In this document: positions 53,289 to 63,425 of the stretch, one piece after another
How the letters are laid out: each line of letters starts with the position of its first letter
Numbering within the stretch: position 1 is the stretch's first letter
Position numbers and translations under genes: made by a program
Notes under the pieces: model-generated
Seen by the model: the letters and a program-made list of their open reading frames with translations, nothing else
What the model was told of the DNA's origin: nothing
Databases searched by the model: none
NCBI GenBank assembly: GCA_025055675.1
Contig: JANWWT010000001.1
Coordinates: 372,001-436,000, forward strand
DNA length: 64,000 nt
DNA from: Pseudanabaenaceae cyanobacterium SKYG29
Lineage (GTDB): Bacteria > Cyanobacteriota > Cyanobacteriia > Pseudanabaenales > Pseudanabaenaceae
Reading direction: 5' to 3'

Positions 53289-53897
53289 ATGCGTTCTGCC
53301 CCCATCTTATTTTTAATTGCTCTGGCTGTAGCTGTACTTTTGACTCCCTCTGCCCATGCCCACGTAGACGCAGGGGAAACCTCCGGCTTCCTAGCAGGCT
53401 TACTCCATCCCCTCACGGGACTTGACCATATCGTGGCAATGGTAGCGATCGGTCTCTGGGCAATCCAAATAGGGGGGCGGGCGATTTGGACTGTACCCCT
53501 GGCATTTGTTGTGACTATGGCGATCGGGGGAACTCTCGGTATGCTGGGCGTGCCCTTCCCTGGCATCGAAGTGGGAATTGTGGCATCAGATTTGTTGCTA
53601 GGGTTGGCGATCCTGTTTGCTCCCCCTCTCCCCCTACTGGTCAGTGGTGGTGTCGCAGCCTTTCTAGCTCTCTTTCACGGTTACGCCCACGGCACAGAAA
53701 TGGCACCAGGCAGTCCCGCTCTTCTCTACAGTTTGGGGTTCTTGCTGTCTACGATCGGTCTTCATCTGGCGGGCATCCTGGCAGGCTACGGCATTAAGCA
53801 AATTAAACCCGATCGGGATTACCCCATTAGAGTTGCAGGCGGAGTCGTAGTAGCAGTATCCCTGTACATCCTGGCAAACTTTCTTAACATTTTGTAG
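53289..53897 (+). CDS. HupE/UreJ-family membrane protein (metal permease candidate)
   Basis: 202 residues. A signal peptide (LIALAVAVLLTPSAHAH) exposes an N-terminal His, then six membrane helices. The family motifs are HPLTGLDHIVAMVAIGLWA and ALFHGYAHGTEM, both with His residues for metal. HupE proteins transport nickel (or cobalt) for hydrogenase and urease; in cyanobacteria the metal is uncertain and no such enzymes are nearby. Confidence 0.9.
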   Translation: MRSAPILFLIALAVAVLLTPSAHAHVDAGETSGFLAGLLHPLTGLDHIVAMVAIGLWAIQIGGRAIWTVPLAFVVTMAIGGTLGMLGVPFPGIEVGIVASDLLLGLAILFAPPLPLLVSGGVAAFLALFHGYAHGTEMAPGSPALLYSLGFLLSTIGLHLAGILAGYGIKQIKPDRDYPIRVAGGVVVAVSLYILANFLNIL

Positions 53898-54016
53898 CAT
53901 TCTGTCTATCCAGGGGCAGAGGGGCTATCATAGAAAAAGTTAAAACTTCACAACAAAATGTAATACTTGCAGCTTTGTAAGTTTACATAGACCTATAGCA
54001 AATCAAGAGAGAAACC

Positions 54017-54556
54017 ATGAGTCAAGCATCTATCTCTAGTGAAGTGCCCAGCATGGCGCGCCGTCAGTTTATGAATCTCCTAGTGGGGGGGTCGGCGGCA
54101 GTAACGGTTTTGGGGGCACTTTATCCCGTAGTGCAGTATTTTATTCCCCCAAAAAAGGGTGGCAAAGGGGGCGGTGAGACGGCTAAGGATGCCCTTGGCA
54201 AAGATGTGCTAGCTTCCGAAGTATTAGCTACCCACCAGGTTGGTGAGCGGGTGATGGTACAGGGTTTGAAGGGTGACCCCACCTATCTTGTCATCACCGA
54301 TAACAAGGAAATTGCCAACTATGCCCTCAATGCTGTGTGTACTCACCTAGGCTGCGTTGTGCCCTGGAATGTGGCGGAGGGGAAGTTTATCTGTCCTTGT
54401 CATGGTTCCCAGTATGACAGTACGGGGAAGGTAGTGCGCGGTCCTGCTCCCCTGTCCTTGGCGCTTGCCCATGTAGAAATCACCGATGATGTGGTGCAAC
54501 TTTTACCCTGGAAAGAAACGGATTTCCGTACCAATGAAGCTCCCTGGTGGTCATAA
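54017..54556 (+). CDS. petC: Cytochrome b6f complex Rieske iron-sulfur protein
   Basis: 179 residues. [33 protein letters not shown] carries the twin-arginine-like signal/anchor helix; the Rieske motifs [10 protein letters not shown] and [20 protein letters not shown] bind the 2Fe-2S cluster. It sits in the thylakoid and moves electrons from plastoquinol to cytochrome f. Co-transcribed with petA four bases downstream. The 119-base upstream gap holds the likely promoter. Confidence 0.97.
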   Translation: MSQASISSEVPSMARRQFMNLLVGGSAAVTVLGALYPVVQYFIPPKKGGKGGGETAKDALGKDVLASEVLATHQVGERVMVQGLKGDPTYLVITDNKEIANYALNAVCTHLGCVVPWNVAEGKFICPCHGSQYDSTGKVVRGPAPLSLALAHVEITDDVVQLLPWKETDFRTNEAPWWS

Positions 54557-54560
54557 AACT

Positions 54561-55505
54561 ATGAAGAAGCTATACAGTCTTGTTCTCGCTCTGTTAATTA
54601 TTTGGGGTGTAGTGCAACCCGCCCATGCCTATCCCTATTACGCCCAAGAGGCTTACAGCAATCCCCGTGAGGCTACAGGTCGGATTGTTTGTGCCAACTG
54701 TCATTTAGCTAACAAGCCCATCAAGCTAGAGCTACCCCAAGCTGTCAAGCCCGACACGGTGTTTGAAGCAGTAGTCAAATTGCCCTATGACCACAGTAAG
54801 CAGCAGGTATTGGCAGATGGTAGCAGGGGTGGCTTAAATGTCGGTGCGGTTGTCGTTTTACCAGAGGGGTTCAAAATTGCTCCCGAAGACCGTATTCCTG
54901 AGGAGTTGAAAGCAAAGGTGCAGGACATCTACTATCAGCCCTACAGCGAAACACAGGAGAATATTGTTTTGGTTGGTCCTATCTCTGGGGACGACTATCC
55001 AGAAATTGTTTTCCCTGTCTTGGCTCCTGACCCTAGCAAGGATAAAAATGTGCATTTCCTCAAGTATGCAGTCTATGCGGGGGGTAATCGCGGTCGGGGA
55101 CAAATCTACCCCACGGGGGAAAAGAGTAATAACGTACAGTTCAATGCTCCTGCTAGCGGCATGATTACCAAGATTGAAGAAATTCCTGCCAATGAAGATG
55201 AAGGGTTTTATGGCGGTCATGCTGTTACAATCAAGACAGATCAGGGGGAAACAGTGACGGAAAATATTCCTGTTGGTCCTGAACTGTTGGTGCAGGTAGG
55301 TGATATTGTTAAGGCTGGTCAGCCTCTGACGGAAAATCCCAATGTAGGTGGCTTTGGTCAAGCAGAAGGTCATGTAGTTTTACAAGACCCCCAGCGAATT
55401 CAGTGGCTATTAGCTTTCTTTGCTTCCGTGATTGTCACCCAGATTCTTTTGGTGTTAAAGAAGAAGCAGTACGAGAAGGTGCAGGCTGCCGAGATGAATT
55501 TCTAG
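54561..55505 (+). CDS. petA: Cytochrome f
   Basis: 314 residues from ATG 54561. The signal peptide ends PAHA before the axial-ligand Tyr1 in [25 protein letters not shown], which has the haem Cxx[23 protein letters not shown] is near the C-terminal anchor helix. The membrane helix [24 protein letters not shown] closes it. Accepts electrons from PetC and passes them to plastocyanin or cytochrome c6. A terminator follows closely. Confidence 0.97.
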   Translation: MKKLYSLVLALLIIWGVVQPAHAYPYYAQEAYSNPREATGRIVCANCHLANKPIKLELPQAVKPDTVFEAVVKLPYDHSKQQVLADGSRGGLNVGAVVVLPEGFKIAPEDRIPEELKAKVQDIYYQPYSETQENIVLVGPISGDDYPEIVFPVLAPDPSKDKNVHFLKYAVYAGGNRGRGQIYPTGEKSNNVQFNAPASGMITKIEEIPANEDEGFYGGHAVTIKTDQGETVTENIPVGPELLVQVGDIVKAGQPLTENPNVGGFGQAEGHVVLQDPQRIQWLLAFFASVIVTQILLVLKKKQYEKVQAAEMNF

Positions 55506-55524
55506 TTTTTGCTTAGTCTAGTTC

Positions 55525-55549
55525 CGTCCCCCTCAGGGGGGCTTTTTTT
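55525..55549 (+). terminator. Rho-independent terminator of petC-petA
   Basis: CCCCC (55528-55532), loop TCA, GGGGG (55536-55540), then GC and a T-run. Lies 20 bases after the petA stop and reaches the stop of the convergent menB gene, so it may serve both directions. Confidence 0.8.
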
Positions 55550-56375
55550 ATGGCAAATGGGGAAAATTGCGAAAGTTGGGTTTGCGCTTCTCTAGGAAGG
55601 CATTTTTCCCTTCCTGGGCTTCCTCCGTCATATAGAACAACAGGGTGGCGTTCCCTGCTAGTTCCTGTAAACCTGCCTGCCCGTCACAATCAGCGTTAAA
55701 AGCGGCTTTCAAACAGCGAATCGCTAAGGGACTCTTGTCTAATATTTCTTCTGCCCACCTGATCCCCTCTGCTTCTAATTCCTCTACAGGCACAACCTTG
55801 TTGACTAACCCCATTGCCAGGGCTTCCTGGGCGTTGTACTGCCGACAGAGGTACCAAATTTCCCGCGCTTTCTTCTGTCCCACAATCCGAGCTAGGTAAC
55901 TTGCCCCATAGCCACCGTCAAAACTGCCCACGATCGGTCCTGTCTGCCCAAAAACGGCGTTTTCTGCCGCGATCGTTAAGTCGCACACCACATGCAATAC
56001 ATGACCTCCACCGATTGCATACCCCGCTACCAGGGCAATTACCACCTTAGGGAGGGAGCGGATTAACCGTTGCAACTCCAATACGTTCAACCTGGGCGTA
56101 CCTGCGGCATCGATGTATCCCCCCTCCCCCCGCACCTTTTGGTCACCCCCTGCACAGAAGGCATACTTACCATCGGCACTAGGACCAGCCCCTGTAAACA
56201 AGACTACCCCGATCGTTGTATCAAGCTGGGCATCCTTGAAGGCTGCGATTAGCTCCTCGATCGTTTGGGGTCGAAAAGCATTCCTTACTTCAGGGCGGTT
56301 AATCGTGATTTTAGCAATACCAGGGCGTTTGTGGTAAAGAATGTCACTAAAATTGCCGACCTGCTCCCACGTCAT
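55548..56375 (-). CDS. menB: 1,4-dihydroxy-2-naphthoyl-CoA synthase MenB
   Basis: 275 residues of the crotonase fold. [35 protein letters not shown] (MenB signature QKVRG), [43 protein letters not shown], and the end [21 protein letters not shown]. It closes the second ring of phylloquinone (vitamin K1), the photosystem I acceptor. The downstream DUF2973 gene overlaps its start by four bases. Confidence 0.96.
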   Translation of the reverse strand: MTWEQVGNFSDILYHKRPGIAKITINRPEVRNAFRPQTIEELIAAFKDAQLDTTIGVVLFTGAGPSADGKYAFCAGGDQKVRGEGGYIDAAGTPRLNVLELQRLIRSLPKVVIALVAGYAIGGGHVLHVVCDLTIAAENAVFGQTGPIVGSFDGGYGASYLARIVGQKKAREIWYLCRQYNAQEALAMGLVNKVVPVEELEAEGIRWAEEILDKSPLAIRCLKAAFNADCDGQAGLQELAGNATLLFYMTEEAQEGKNAFLEKRKPNFRNFPHLP

Positions 56376-56638
56376 AGGTTGTTATCGCCGCCAGGGGAAG
56401 CTTCATAGAGGGCATCTAAACGGGAGCGCATAGCATCTAAATCCAGGGTTTTAATCACCAACAGGGGTTCCTCCGTCAGGTTGCCTTCCCCATCAAGCAG
56501 TTCTGGATGAATAGCGCCCACAGTCTTTTGTACAGGTTCCGCTTGGCGCTGGGACAGAGTAATCATACTGCGTACCAAGCTGCCAATGGCAAACAGCAAT
56601 AGGAAGGAAAAAGCGATAATGTATAGAATTTGTAACAT
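56372..56638 (-). CDS. DUF2973 small membrane protein
   Basis: 88 residues from ATG 56638. One N-terminal membrane helix ([20 protein letters not shown]), then a soluble tail with [26 protein letters not shown], the recognisable DUF2973 tail. The stop overlaps the menB ATG, so the two are coupled. Role unknown. An upstream extension of the frame is not credible. Confidence 0.8.
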   Translation of the reverse strand: MLQILYIIAFSFLLLFAIGSLVRSMITLSQRQAEPVQKTVGAIHPELLDGEGNLTEEPLLVIKTLDLDAMRSRLDALYEASPGGDNNL

Positions 56639-56703
56639 AGTAATTATTGATAAATTACAATCAAAAAATGGTCTATAGAACCTGATAGAAATTATACCCG
56701 AAT

Positions 56704-56997
56704 TCACTGCTGGCGATAGCGCATGGCTACGGCCTGGCATTCCATGAGAAGCTTGTGCCATTCCATTACCAGGGCAGTATCGATTGCCACTTTTTTGTCA
56801 GAAAGGTGGAACATTGTTGTCGCTGCCGCGATCGACTTTTGCGTTTCTTCCACGCGGCGGAGTAAATCTGCCTGTTGTTCTTTCTCTAGGAAAGGCAAGC
56901 GATGGGTAGTCAAAAATTGCTGGGAGCGATCGAACCAGTAGCGGAAGTCCTCTAGGAGAGGCTCCAAGACTTGGGGCAATAAATCTGCTGCCGACAT
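56704..56997 (-). CDS. DUF2605 protein
   Basis: 97 residues from ATG 56997 (a TTG six bases upstream is the alternative). Starts MSAADLLPQVLEPLLEDFRYWF, the DUF2605 signature, and is helical throughout (LPFLEKEQQADLLRRVEETQKS). It usually neighbours DUF2973 in cyanobacteria, as here (65 bases). Role unknown. Confidence 0.8.
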   Translation of the reverse strand: MSAADLLPQVLEPLLEDFRYWFDRSQQFLTTHRLPFLEKEQQADLLRRVEETQKSIAAATTMFHLSDKKVAIDTALVMEWHKLLMECQAVAMRYRQQ

Positions 56998-57077
56998 AGG
57001 CAAATTCCCTGAGCTATGCAGTTATTATAGGCTAGGGAAGGGCAGTTTTTGTTACTTTTCTTCACATTTCTACCGTT

Positions 57078-58193
57078 ATGGGTATCTACTTGGACTACAG
57101 TGCTACTACCCCCACTAGGCGAGAGGTGCGGGAATTGATGGTGGAGATCATGACTCACCACTGGGGCAATCCTTCTAGTATTCACAGCTGGGGGACACGA
57201 TCGGCAATGGTGGTAGAGCGGGCGCGGATGCAGGTAGCTGAGTTAATTGGTGCCCAAGGAGACGAGATTGTCTTCACAGGCAGTGGCACAGCGGCTAATC
57301 ATTTAGCTATCTTTGGTGTGACCAGACAGTACCGAACTCCCCGGCATTTGATTATTTCTGCTGTCGAACACAGTGCTGTGGCTGCCCCTGTAGCTTGGTT
57401 AGAGGCACAAGGTTGGTCAGTGACCAGATTAACCGTCGATCGTTATGGCAAAGTCGACTCCGAAGCCTTGCAAGAAGCAATTAGAGAAGAAACTGTTTTG
57501 GTGTCTGTCATTTACGCCCATAACGAAGTAGGTACGATCCAGCCCATCAAAGACCTAGGGCAAATTTGTCGTGCTTGTGGTGTCATCTTTCATACAGACG
57601 CAGTGCAAGCCATCGGTCGGATTCCTATCGATGTGAAGGAATTACCTGTCGATTTATTATCGTTATCGGCGCATAAATTTTACGGACCTCAGGGGGTAGG
57701 AGCTTTGTATATCCGATCGGGGCTTGACCTACAACCCTACTTATTTGGGGGCGGTCAGGAGTGGGGTTTATATTCTGGCACCCATGCCGTAGCAGCGATC
57801 GGGGGAATGGGATTAGCTGCCCAACTCATCCAGGAGGAAATGGCAACAGAAATTAAACGATTGTTGAGCCTGCAGCAAAAACTCAAACTTGCCCTGGACA
57901 ATGTAGGGGAGCTAATTTTTACAGGAGAGGAAAGGGAGCGCTTACCCCACCATCTAAGCTACTGTCATCCTACATTAGGAGGGAGAGAGATCGTCCGTAA
58001 GTTAGACCAGTTGGGCATTGCTATTAGTGCGGGGTCAGCATGTAGTAGTGGCAAAATCATACCCAGTCCTACCCTATTAGCTATGGGTTTTTCGCAGCAA
58101 GAAGCCCTGGGTGGATTTAGGATTAGTCTAGGCAAATACACCACTCCTGAGGAAATCGATCGATTTCTACTAGCAGTGCAAGAGATCTTTTAA
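57078..58193 (+). CDS. Cysteine desulfurase (NifS/IscS class I type)
   Basis: 371 residues. YLDYSATTPTRREVRELM, GNPSSIHSWG, FTGSGTAANHLAIFG, LSAHKFYGPQGVGALYIRSG with the PLP Lys (HK), ISAGSACSSGKIIPSPTLLAMG with the active Cys. Mobilises sulfur from cysteine for Fe-S clusters and tRNA thiolation. It has the group I length and Cys loop and would not be the SufS type. No iscU or suf gene is beside it. Confidence 0.92.
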   Translation: MGIYLDYSATTPTRREVRELMVEIMTHHWGNPSSIHSWGTRSAMVVERARMQVAELIGAQGDEIVFTGSGTAANHLAIFGVTRQYRTPRHLIISAVEHSAVAAPVAWLEAQGWSVTRLTVDRYGKVDSEALQEAIREETVLVSVIYAHNEVGTIQPIKDLGQICRACGVIFHTDAVQAIGRIPIDVKELPVDLLSLSAHKFYGPQGVGALYIRSGLDLQPYLFGGGQEWGLYSGTHAVAAIGGMGLAAQLIQEEMATEIKRLLSLQQKLKLALDNVGELIFTGEERERLPHHLSYCHPTLGGREIVRKLDQLGIAISAGSACSSGKIIPSPTLLAMGFSQQEALGGFRISLGKYTTPEEIDRFLLAVQEIF

Positions 58194-58258
58194 GTAGTAT
58201 AAAAAACAATTAGCACTATTAAATTTATTAATAAATTTTAACTAGGAGCTAGGTATTC

Positions 58259-58286
58259 TTGACAAGGGAATGGCATAAAATAAAAT
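58259..58286 (+). promoter_or_regulatory. Sigma-70-type promoter of the large sensor kinase gene
   Basis: TTGACA (58259-58264), 16-base spacer, TAAAAT (58281-58286), 19 bases before the ATG at 58306. The -35 is perfect and the -10 differs from consensus at one base. The short distance to the ATG implies a short leader of about 12-15 bases. Confidence 0.6.
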
Positions 58287-58305
58287 ACACCAGCTTTTCT
58301 CGTAT

Positions 58306-61300
58306 ATGCCAGACCCGATCGTTCATCCACAGCAACCCCTGATAGAAGTAGCCAGAATTTTACATGAACAGCGTCTCAGCTATGTTGAAGTTGTGGAGGG
58401 GGGCGCAGGTATTGGTTTTATTTCCCAGGCTCAGATTGTACAGGTTGTAGCAGACAGAGCAGAGGCAATTAGCACTTTGACAGCCAGGGATGTGATGGTA
58501 GGTATGGAGCAGATAATTGACACATGCCTGGAGAATATCACATTAAGCACGATCGCAAAACACTATAACGATATTGTGGTTGTCCTCGATCGGGAAGGTC
58601 GCTTCACTTACTGCCATCCCTGTGGTGCAAGGATCTTAGGTTTTACCAAAGAAGAAGTGATCGGGCAGAGTGCCTTTGGTTTCATTCATTCGGCAGATTT
58701 AGAAATCACAGTTCAGACATTCACTACTGCTCTAGGCAAGCCTAACGAACCTGTTACTACACCAGAATACCGCATGCTCGATGCCCATGGCAAATGGCGC
58801 TATTTTGCTGCCACTATCATAAACTTGCTAGACCATCCTATTATCAGAGGAGTAGTAGTCATTTGTCAGGATATTACCGATCGGAAGCAGAAAGAATTAG
58901 AGCTAGTCCAACAGGTTAGAAAAAATCAAATTATTGCCGAGATGGTACAATTACTTTATCAGTCTTCTAAATTAATTGATGTTTTTCAGCATGCCACTTT
59001 TAGCCTGCGACAATTGTTAGAAGTTGATTCGGTCAATATTGTTCAATATTTCCCCGATCGATATTGTTGGCAGAGTGTTACAGAAAGTCTTAGGAATGAT
59101 AGTATTCCTTCCCTGCTTAACTTTACTACAACTGATGCTGCTTCCTCCTTTGCTCCACAAATTCTCCGCCGCGAAATAGTTCAAATTACTGATACCAGAA
59201 TAGAGGGCATAGATTGTCCTAGAGCAGAAATTTTCCCTGGAGCCTGGTTAATTGTTCCCATCGTTGTCAGTGATAGTGTGTGGGGGGCAGTTTGTTTAGG
59301 CTTCTATCAGACAGGACATACATGGCAGCCAGAGGAAATAGAAGTAGTGCAGTTGGCTATTAAACAACTGGCTATAGCAATTGAGGAAGCAAATTTATTA
59401 GAAGAATTGATGATCGGGAGAGAGCGACTAAGACTAGCATTAGAATTCAGTGAAGTAGGGTGCTGGGAATTTAGTTTTAATGGTGGTGATGCGGTTTGGA
59501 GTGATTCCCTCTTTCATTTAATGGACTTAGACCCGCAAATACATGAACCATGCTACGATACTTGGCGCAATCTAGTACACCCAGATGATTTAGCCTGGGT
59601 AGAACAAGAGTTTCAAAAGACAATAACAGAGAAAGCAACCCTTGATATTATTTATCGCATTGTTATGCCAACAGGGAAAGTACGCTGGGTTCTAACAAAG
59701 GGTAGAGCAGTCTATCGTGATGACCAACCGGAAAAAATACTGGGTGTGATGATTGATATTACCGATCGCAAAGAATTGGAGTTAGCCCTTGCCCAGAGCC
59801 AAGAGAAGCTAAATCTGGTCTTGAAACTGAACAAAATTGGCATTTGGGAGTGGGACTTAGTCAACAGTCAAGTCAGCTGGAATGAACAAAAATACGAGCT
59901 ACTAGGATTAAGTTATGACACTAAACCTAGCTATGATGCTTTTATACAATTAGTGGCACCGGAACAAAGAGAAGAGATTGAAAGTCGGATTAGGTATTGC
60001 ATAGATCACCAGGAAACTTACTATCACGAGACCAAAATCATCACTCCCAGCGGTGTCACAAGATGGTTACAGGAACAGGGAGAATGTGAAGTAAAAGATG
60101 GTCGTGTCGTGAGATTGCTAGGAATTGCCCAGGACATTACGCAGCGTAAATTGATGGAGCTGGAGTTAATTGACAGTGAAACTCGCTATCGCAGTATTGT
60201 AGAGAATATTCCTGGGGTAATTATGCACTATGTCTTAGACAAGTACGGACGGGAAAGAATCACTTATGTTAGTCCTAGGAGTAGGGAATTATTTGAAATT
60301 AGTGCTGATGAAATCTTGGAAAACAATCAGCTATTTTGGCAGCTTTTCTCTCCAGAAGACCGCACCCTTTTCCATGGCTCTATTATTTATTCTGCCCAAA
60401 CTCAACGTCAGTGGAATCGAGAATATCCAATTTCTACCCCCAGTGGTCACATCAAATGGATTCAAGGAATTGGTACCCCTCAACTACAGCCTAGTGGAGA
60501 CATACTCTGGCGTATGATTATTTTGGATGTTACTGCCCGCAAATTGGCGGAACATGAATTAGAGCAGGAGAAGCAGTTTAATGCACAAATTACACAACTG
60601 ACTTCGGCAATTATTTATCTTTATGATGCTACTAGGGATAGTATCCATCTTCTCAACACAGAGTTAGTTAATATCCTGTCTCTCAACCCTGGTAACATCA
60701 ATATCTTAGACCAAAATTTACTTACAGAATTAATTCATCCCCAGGATTTACCTGCTCTCATCAACCACTGGCAAAATATTATCATAGATAGCGTTAATAG
60801 TGATAAAAAGATCGAATTTAGAATCACTGATTGCTGGGGCAATTGGTATTGGTTACTGGCTAGTCATCGTGTCTTTACTACAGATGCCAGTGGCAGACCT
60901 ACCCAGATTCTGGGAGTAGCAGTGGATATTACGAAACAAAAAGAAACTGAGGCGGAGCTACGGGAAAGTGAGCAGCGATTCCAACATCTGGCTAGCAATA
61001 TTCCTGGAGTAATCATGCGCTATATTGTCCATACTGACGGCACAGATACAATTACCTACATCAGTCCTGGTTGTGAGCAAATTTTTGGCAAAACCGATCG
61101 GGAGATAATCAATAACGATCGTATATTTTGGAATTGTATAGTAGCAGAGGACTTACCTAAGCTATATGGTTATTTGCTTGCTTGTTCTCAAAAATTCCAG
61201 CAATGGAAGTGCGAATGGCGTATAAAAACAAATGCAGAACAAGTTAAGTGGCTCAGTGGACTTGGTTCGCCCCAGCAACTACCCAATGGCGATGTATTGT

Positions 61301-62937
61301 GGGATGTGATTATTTTAGATATAACAGGAAAGAAACAAGCAGAACAGGAGGTGAAAGAACAACAAGAACTGCTTAAGCAGGTAGTAGAATCATCCTCTAG
61401 TTATATCTATGTGTATGACCTAGAAGAAAGACGCAATGTTTACGCTAGCCCAGCAGTAGAAAGTATTTTAGGTTACAGTGCTGCTGAAATGGCAACCATA
61501 ACTGAGCAGAGAATATTAGAGCTTATCCATCCTGAAGATCATTATGTAATCCTCAATGCTAGTGCTAACATTGACAGCAAATCTGATGCGGATGTAATAG
61601 AGTTAGAGTATCGGGTAAGGGACAAGCAGGGGAATTGGCACTGGTTATTCGATCGGGGTCGTATTATTAAGCGCAACAAGGATGGACTGCCTAAACATTT
61701 TCTAGGTGTAGCCACAGATGTCACAAAGCTGAAAGAGGCAGAGGCTTCCTTGCAGAGAATGAATCAAGAACTGGAAGGTAGAGTTGCCGATCGTACCCGT
61801 GCCCTAGAAGAGAGATTACAGCAAGAGTTATTACTCCGTACAATTATTGAAAATATCTATCAGTCATTTGACCTAGAACAAATATTTAACATTACGCTGC
61901 GAGAAATTCGCCACAGCTTGGAGTGCGATCGGGTAGCAATTTATAAATTTAATCCTGACGGGAGTGGTTGTTTTCTCACTGATAGTCATGCTGAGGAATT
62001 AGAAACAATTGCGGGTCAGGTGATGGAGATAGATACTTATTCACCCCAATCCTACGGTGTCAATTTAGACAATCCCCATGTCTTAGTAGTCAATGATTTC
62101 TGTGCTTCTACAGGGTCTAACTTCTACTTATTAGAGGGGCTAGAGTTAAAGGCATCCCTTGCTAGTGCCATCTATGTACAAAATCAGTTATGGGGAGCAT
62201 TGGTTGTGTATGAACACCGACAAAGTAGAACGTGGAAAGGTTGGGAAGTAAATTTAATTCAGCAAATAGCCATGCAGTTAGCCATGGCAATCCAAAGGAC
62301 GGAACTGTATGAGCAAATACAAAGTGAGCTAAAGGAGAAGGAGGTGCTGCTGAAAGAGGTACATCACCGTGTAAAAAATAATCTACAAATCATGTCTAGC
62401 TTGTTGAGAATGCAATTTCGTACTGCTCCATCTGAAATCAGGCAGCAATTAGAAGATTATCAAACTCGCATTCAGGCAATGGCACTAGTACATGACCAAC
62501 TCTACCGTGCTACTAATTTCAGTTCTATTAACTTGCAAAGCTACCTGACTAAGTTGGTTAACTGTCTCCTACAAACTTTTGTTTCAGATGCTACTAAAGT
62601 TAAGATAGAAGTTGATGCTCAGGAAATTATTTTGCCCCTGGAAAAATCTATCCCCTTGGGACTCCTTACGAATGAATTAGTGTCGAATTGTTTTAAGTAT
62701 GCCTTCCCCAATGGGGTTGGTGTTATCAAAGTCACGTTATCGGCAGAGGATGAATTTCTCATCTTACAAGTAGAAGATAATGGTGTCGGTCTACCACCAG
62801 ATTTTGACATAGAAACCAGTGACAGTTTAGGTATGCAGTTGGTACTAACTCTGGTAGAACAATTAGAGGGAACACTCCACTATCAAACTGGTGCCGGGAC
62901 TGTCTTCACAGTGCGATTTCCCCACTCTCCTGCCTAG
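58306..62937 (+). CDS. Soluble multi-PAS/GAF sensor histidine kinase (HisKA_2 type)
   Basis: 1543 residues, no membrane helix. A CBS-like N-terminus (~1-85, ARDVM motif), PAS near 88-192, GAF 205-367, six more PAS at about 369-495, 498-618, 623-747, 753-883, 888-1012 and 1018-1145, a coiled linker, a second GAF 1180-1335 of cyanobacteriochrome-like type, then HisKA_2 (KEVHHRVKNNLQIMSSLLRM) and HATPase with NELVSNCFKYAF and VEDNGVGLP. In the second GAF the chromophore Cys position appears to be Ser, so bilin binding is not expected. Output partner unknown. The 3' end shares CTAG with bolA. Confidence 0.9.
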   Translation: MPDPIVHPQQPLIEVARILHEQRLSYVEVVEGGAGIGFISQAQIVQVVADRAEAISTLTARDVMVGMEQIIDTCLENITLSTIAKHYNDIVVVLDREGRFTYCHPCGARILGFTKEEVIGQSAFGFIHSADLEITVQTFTTALGKPNEPVTTPEYRMLDAHGKWRYFAATIINLLDHPIIRGVVVICQDITDRKQKELELVQQVRKNQIIAEMVQLLYQSSKLIDVFQHATFSLRQLLEVDSVNIVQYFPDRYCWQSVTESLRNDSIPSLLNFTTTDAASSFAPQILRREIVQITDTRIEGIDCPRAEIFPGAWLIVPIVVSDSVWGAVCLGFYQTGHTWQPEEIEVVQLAIKQLAIAIEEANLLEELMIGRERLRLALEFSEVGCWEFSFNGGDAVWSDSLFHLMDLDPQIHEPCYDTWRNLVHPDDLAWVEQEFQKTITEKATLDIIYRIVMPTGKVRWVLTKGRAVYRDDQPEKILGVMIDITDRKELELALAQSQEKLNLVLKLNKIGIWEWDLVNSQVSWNEQKYELLGLSYDTKPSYDAFIQLVAPEQREEIESRIRYCIDHQETYYHETKIITPSGVTRWLQEQGECEVKDGRVVRLLGIAQDITQRKLMELELIDSETRYRSIVENIPGVIMHYVLDKYGRERITYVSPRSRELFEISADEILENNQLFWQLFSPEDRTLFHGSIIYSAQTQRQWNREYPISTPSGHIKWIQGIGTPQLQPSGDILWRMIILDVTARKLAEHELEQEKQFNAQITQLTSAIIYLYDATRDSIHLLNTELVNILSLNPGNINILDQNLLTELIHPQDLPALINHWQNIIIDSVNSDKKIEFRITDCWGNWYWLLASHRVFTTDASGRPTQILGVAVDITKQKETEAELRESEQRFQHLASNIPGVIMRYIVHTDGTDTITYISPGCEQIFGKTDREIINNDRIFWNCIVAEDLPKLYGYLLACSQKFQQWKCEWRIKTNAEQVKWLSGLGSPQQLPNGDVLWDVIILDITGKKQAEQEVKEQQELLKQVVESSSSYIYVYDLEERRNVYASPAVESILGYSAAEMATITEQRILELIHPEDHYVILNASANIDSKSDADVIELEYRVRDKQGNWHWLFDRGRIIKRNKDGLPKHFLGVATDVTKLKEAEASLQRMNQELEGRVADRTRALEERLQQELLLRTIIENIYQSFDLEQIFNITLREIRHSLECDRVAIYKFNPDGSGCFLTDSHAEELETIAGQVMEIDTYSPQSYGVNLDNPHVLVVNDFCASTGSNFYLLEGLELKASLASAIYVQNQLWGALVVYEHRQSRTWKGWEVNLIQQIAMQLAMAIQRTELYEQIQSELKEKEVLLKEVHHRVKNNLQIMSSLLRMQFRTAPSEIRQQLEDYQTRIQAMALVHDQLYRATNFSSINLQSYLTKLVNCLLQTFVSDATKVKIEVDAQEIILPLEKSIPLGLLTNELVSNCFKYAFPNGVGVIKVTLSAEDEFLILQVEDNGVGLPPDFDIETSDSLGMQLVLTLVEQLEGTLHYQTGAGTVFTVRFPHSPA

Positions 62938-63197
62938 TTGATCTGTATCTGGTTTTGTGCCCACTGTTCGGGGGTGTAGGTCTTTAGCTGTAGGGCATGA
63001 ATGGAGCCATCATCTAAATAGCTTTTGAGAGCATCGTTTACCATTCTGTGTTGTTTGATCATCGTTAAACCCCGAAATGCTTCTGCCACCACGATCGCTG
63101 TAAAATGCTGTCCGTCATTTAGGGGGTCTTGCACCTGCACCTGTGCCCCTGGAATAGCCGTGCGAATCAGATTAGCTACTTGTTCCGCTGAAATCAT
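62934..63197 (-). CDS. BolA/IbaG-family protein
   Basis: 87 residues. ISAEQVANLIRTAIPGAQVQV, DGQHFTAIVVAEAFRGLTMIKQHRMVNDAL with the conserved His and FxG(L) region of BolA. BolA-like proteins act with monothiol glutaredoxins in Fe-S handling. No glutaredoxin gene is adjacent. Stop overlaps the convergent kinase stop. Confidence 0.92.
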   Translation of the reverse strand: MISAEQVANLIRTAIPGAQVQVQDPLNDGQHFTAIVVAEAFRGLTMIKQHRMVNDALKSYLDDGSIHALQLKTYTPEQWAQNQIQIN

Positions 63198-63288
63198 AGG
63201 TCAGAGTAGTTGTTTCTATTCTAGAATTTAGCACAAAAATTTTCTGTGACTGTTAAGCAAGTTTGCGCTAGAATGGGATGCCTGGGGT

Positions 63289-63373
63289 GGAGAGATGGCC
63301 GAGTGGTCGAAGGCGCAGCACTGGAAATGCTGTGTGGGGCAACTCACCGAGGGTTCGAATCCCTCTCTCTCCG
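63289..63373 (+). tRNA. tRNA-Ser (GGA)
   Basis: Acceptor GGAGAGA pairs with TCTCTCC, discriminator G; D arm TGGCCGAGTGGTCGAAGGC, anticodon loop CTGGAAA with GGA, a long variable arm and T arm GGGTTCGAATCCC. 85 bases, class II tRNA, CCA not encoded. Confidence 0.96.
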
Positions 63374-63425
63374 TTGTCAAAGATCGCGTTTCTTGGCACA
63401 ATGGCAGTAGTCATGGGGAGATGCT

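Noticed and set aside
54858-55373. 171-codon open frame antisense to petA
   Set aside because: It is fully inside the clearly coding petA gene on the other strand, with no recognisable domain; a codon-bias shadow.
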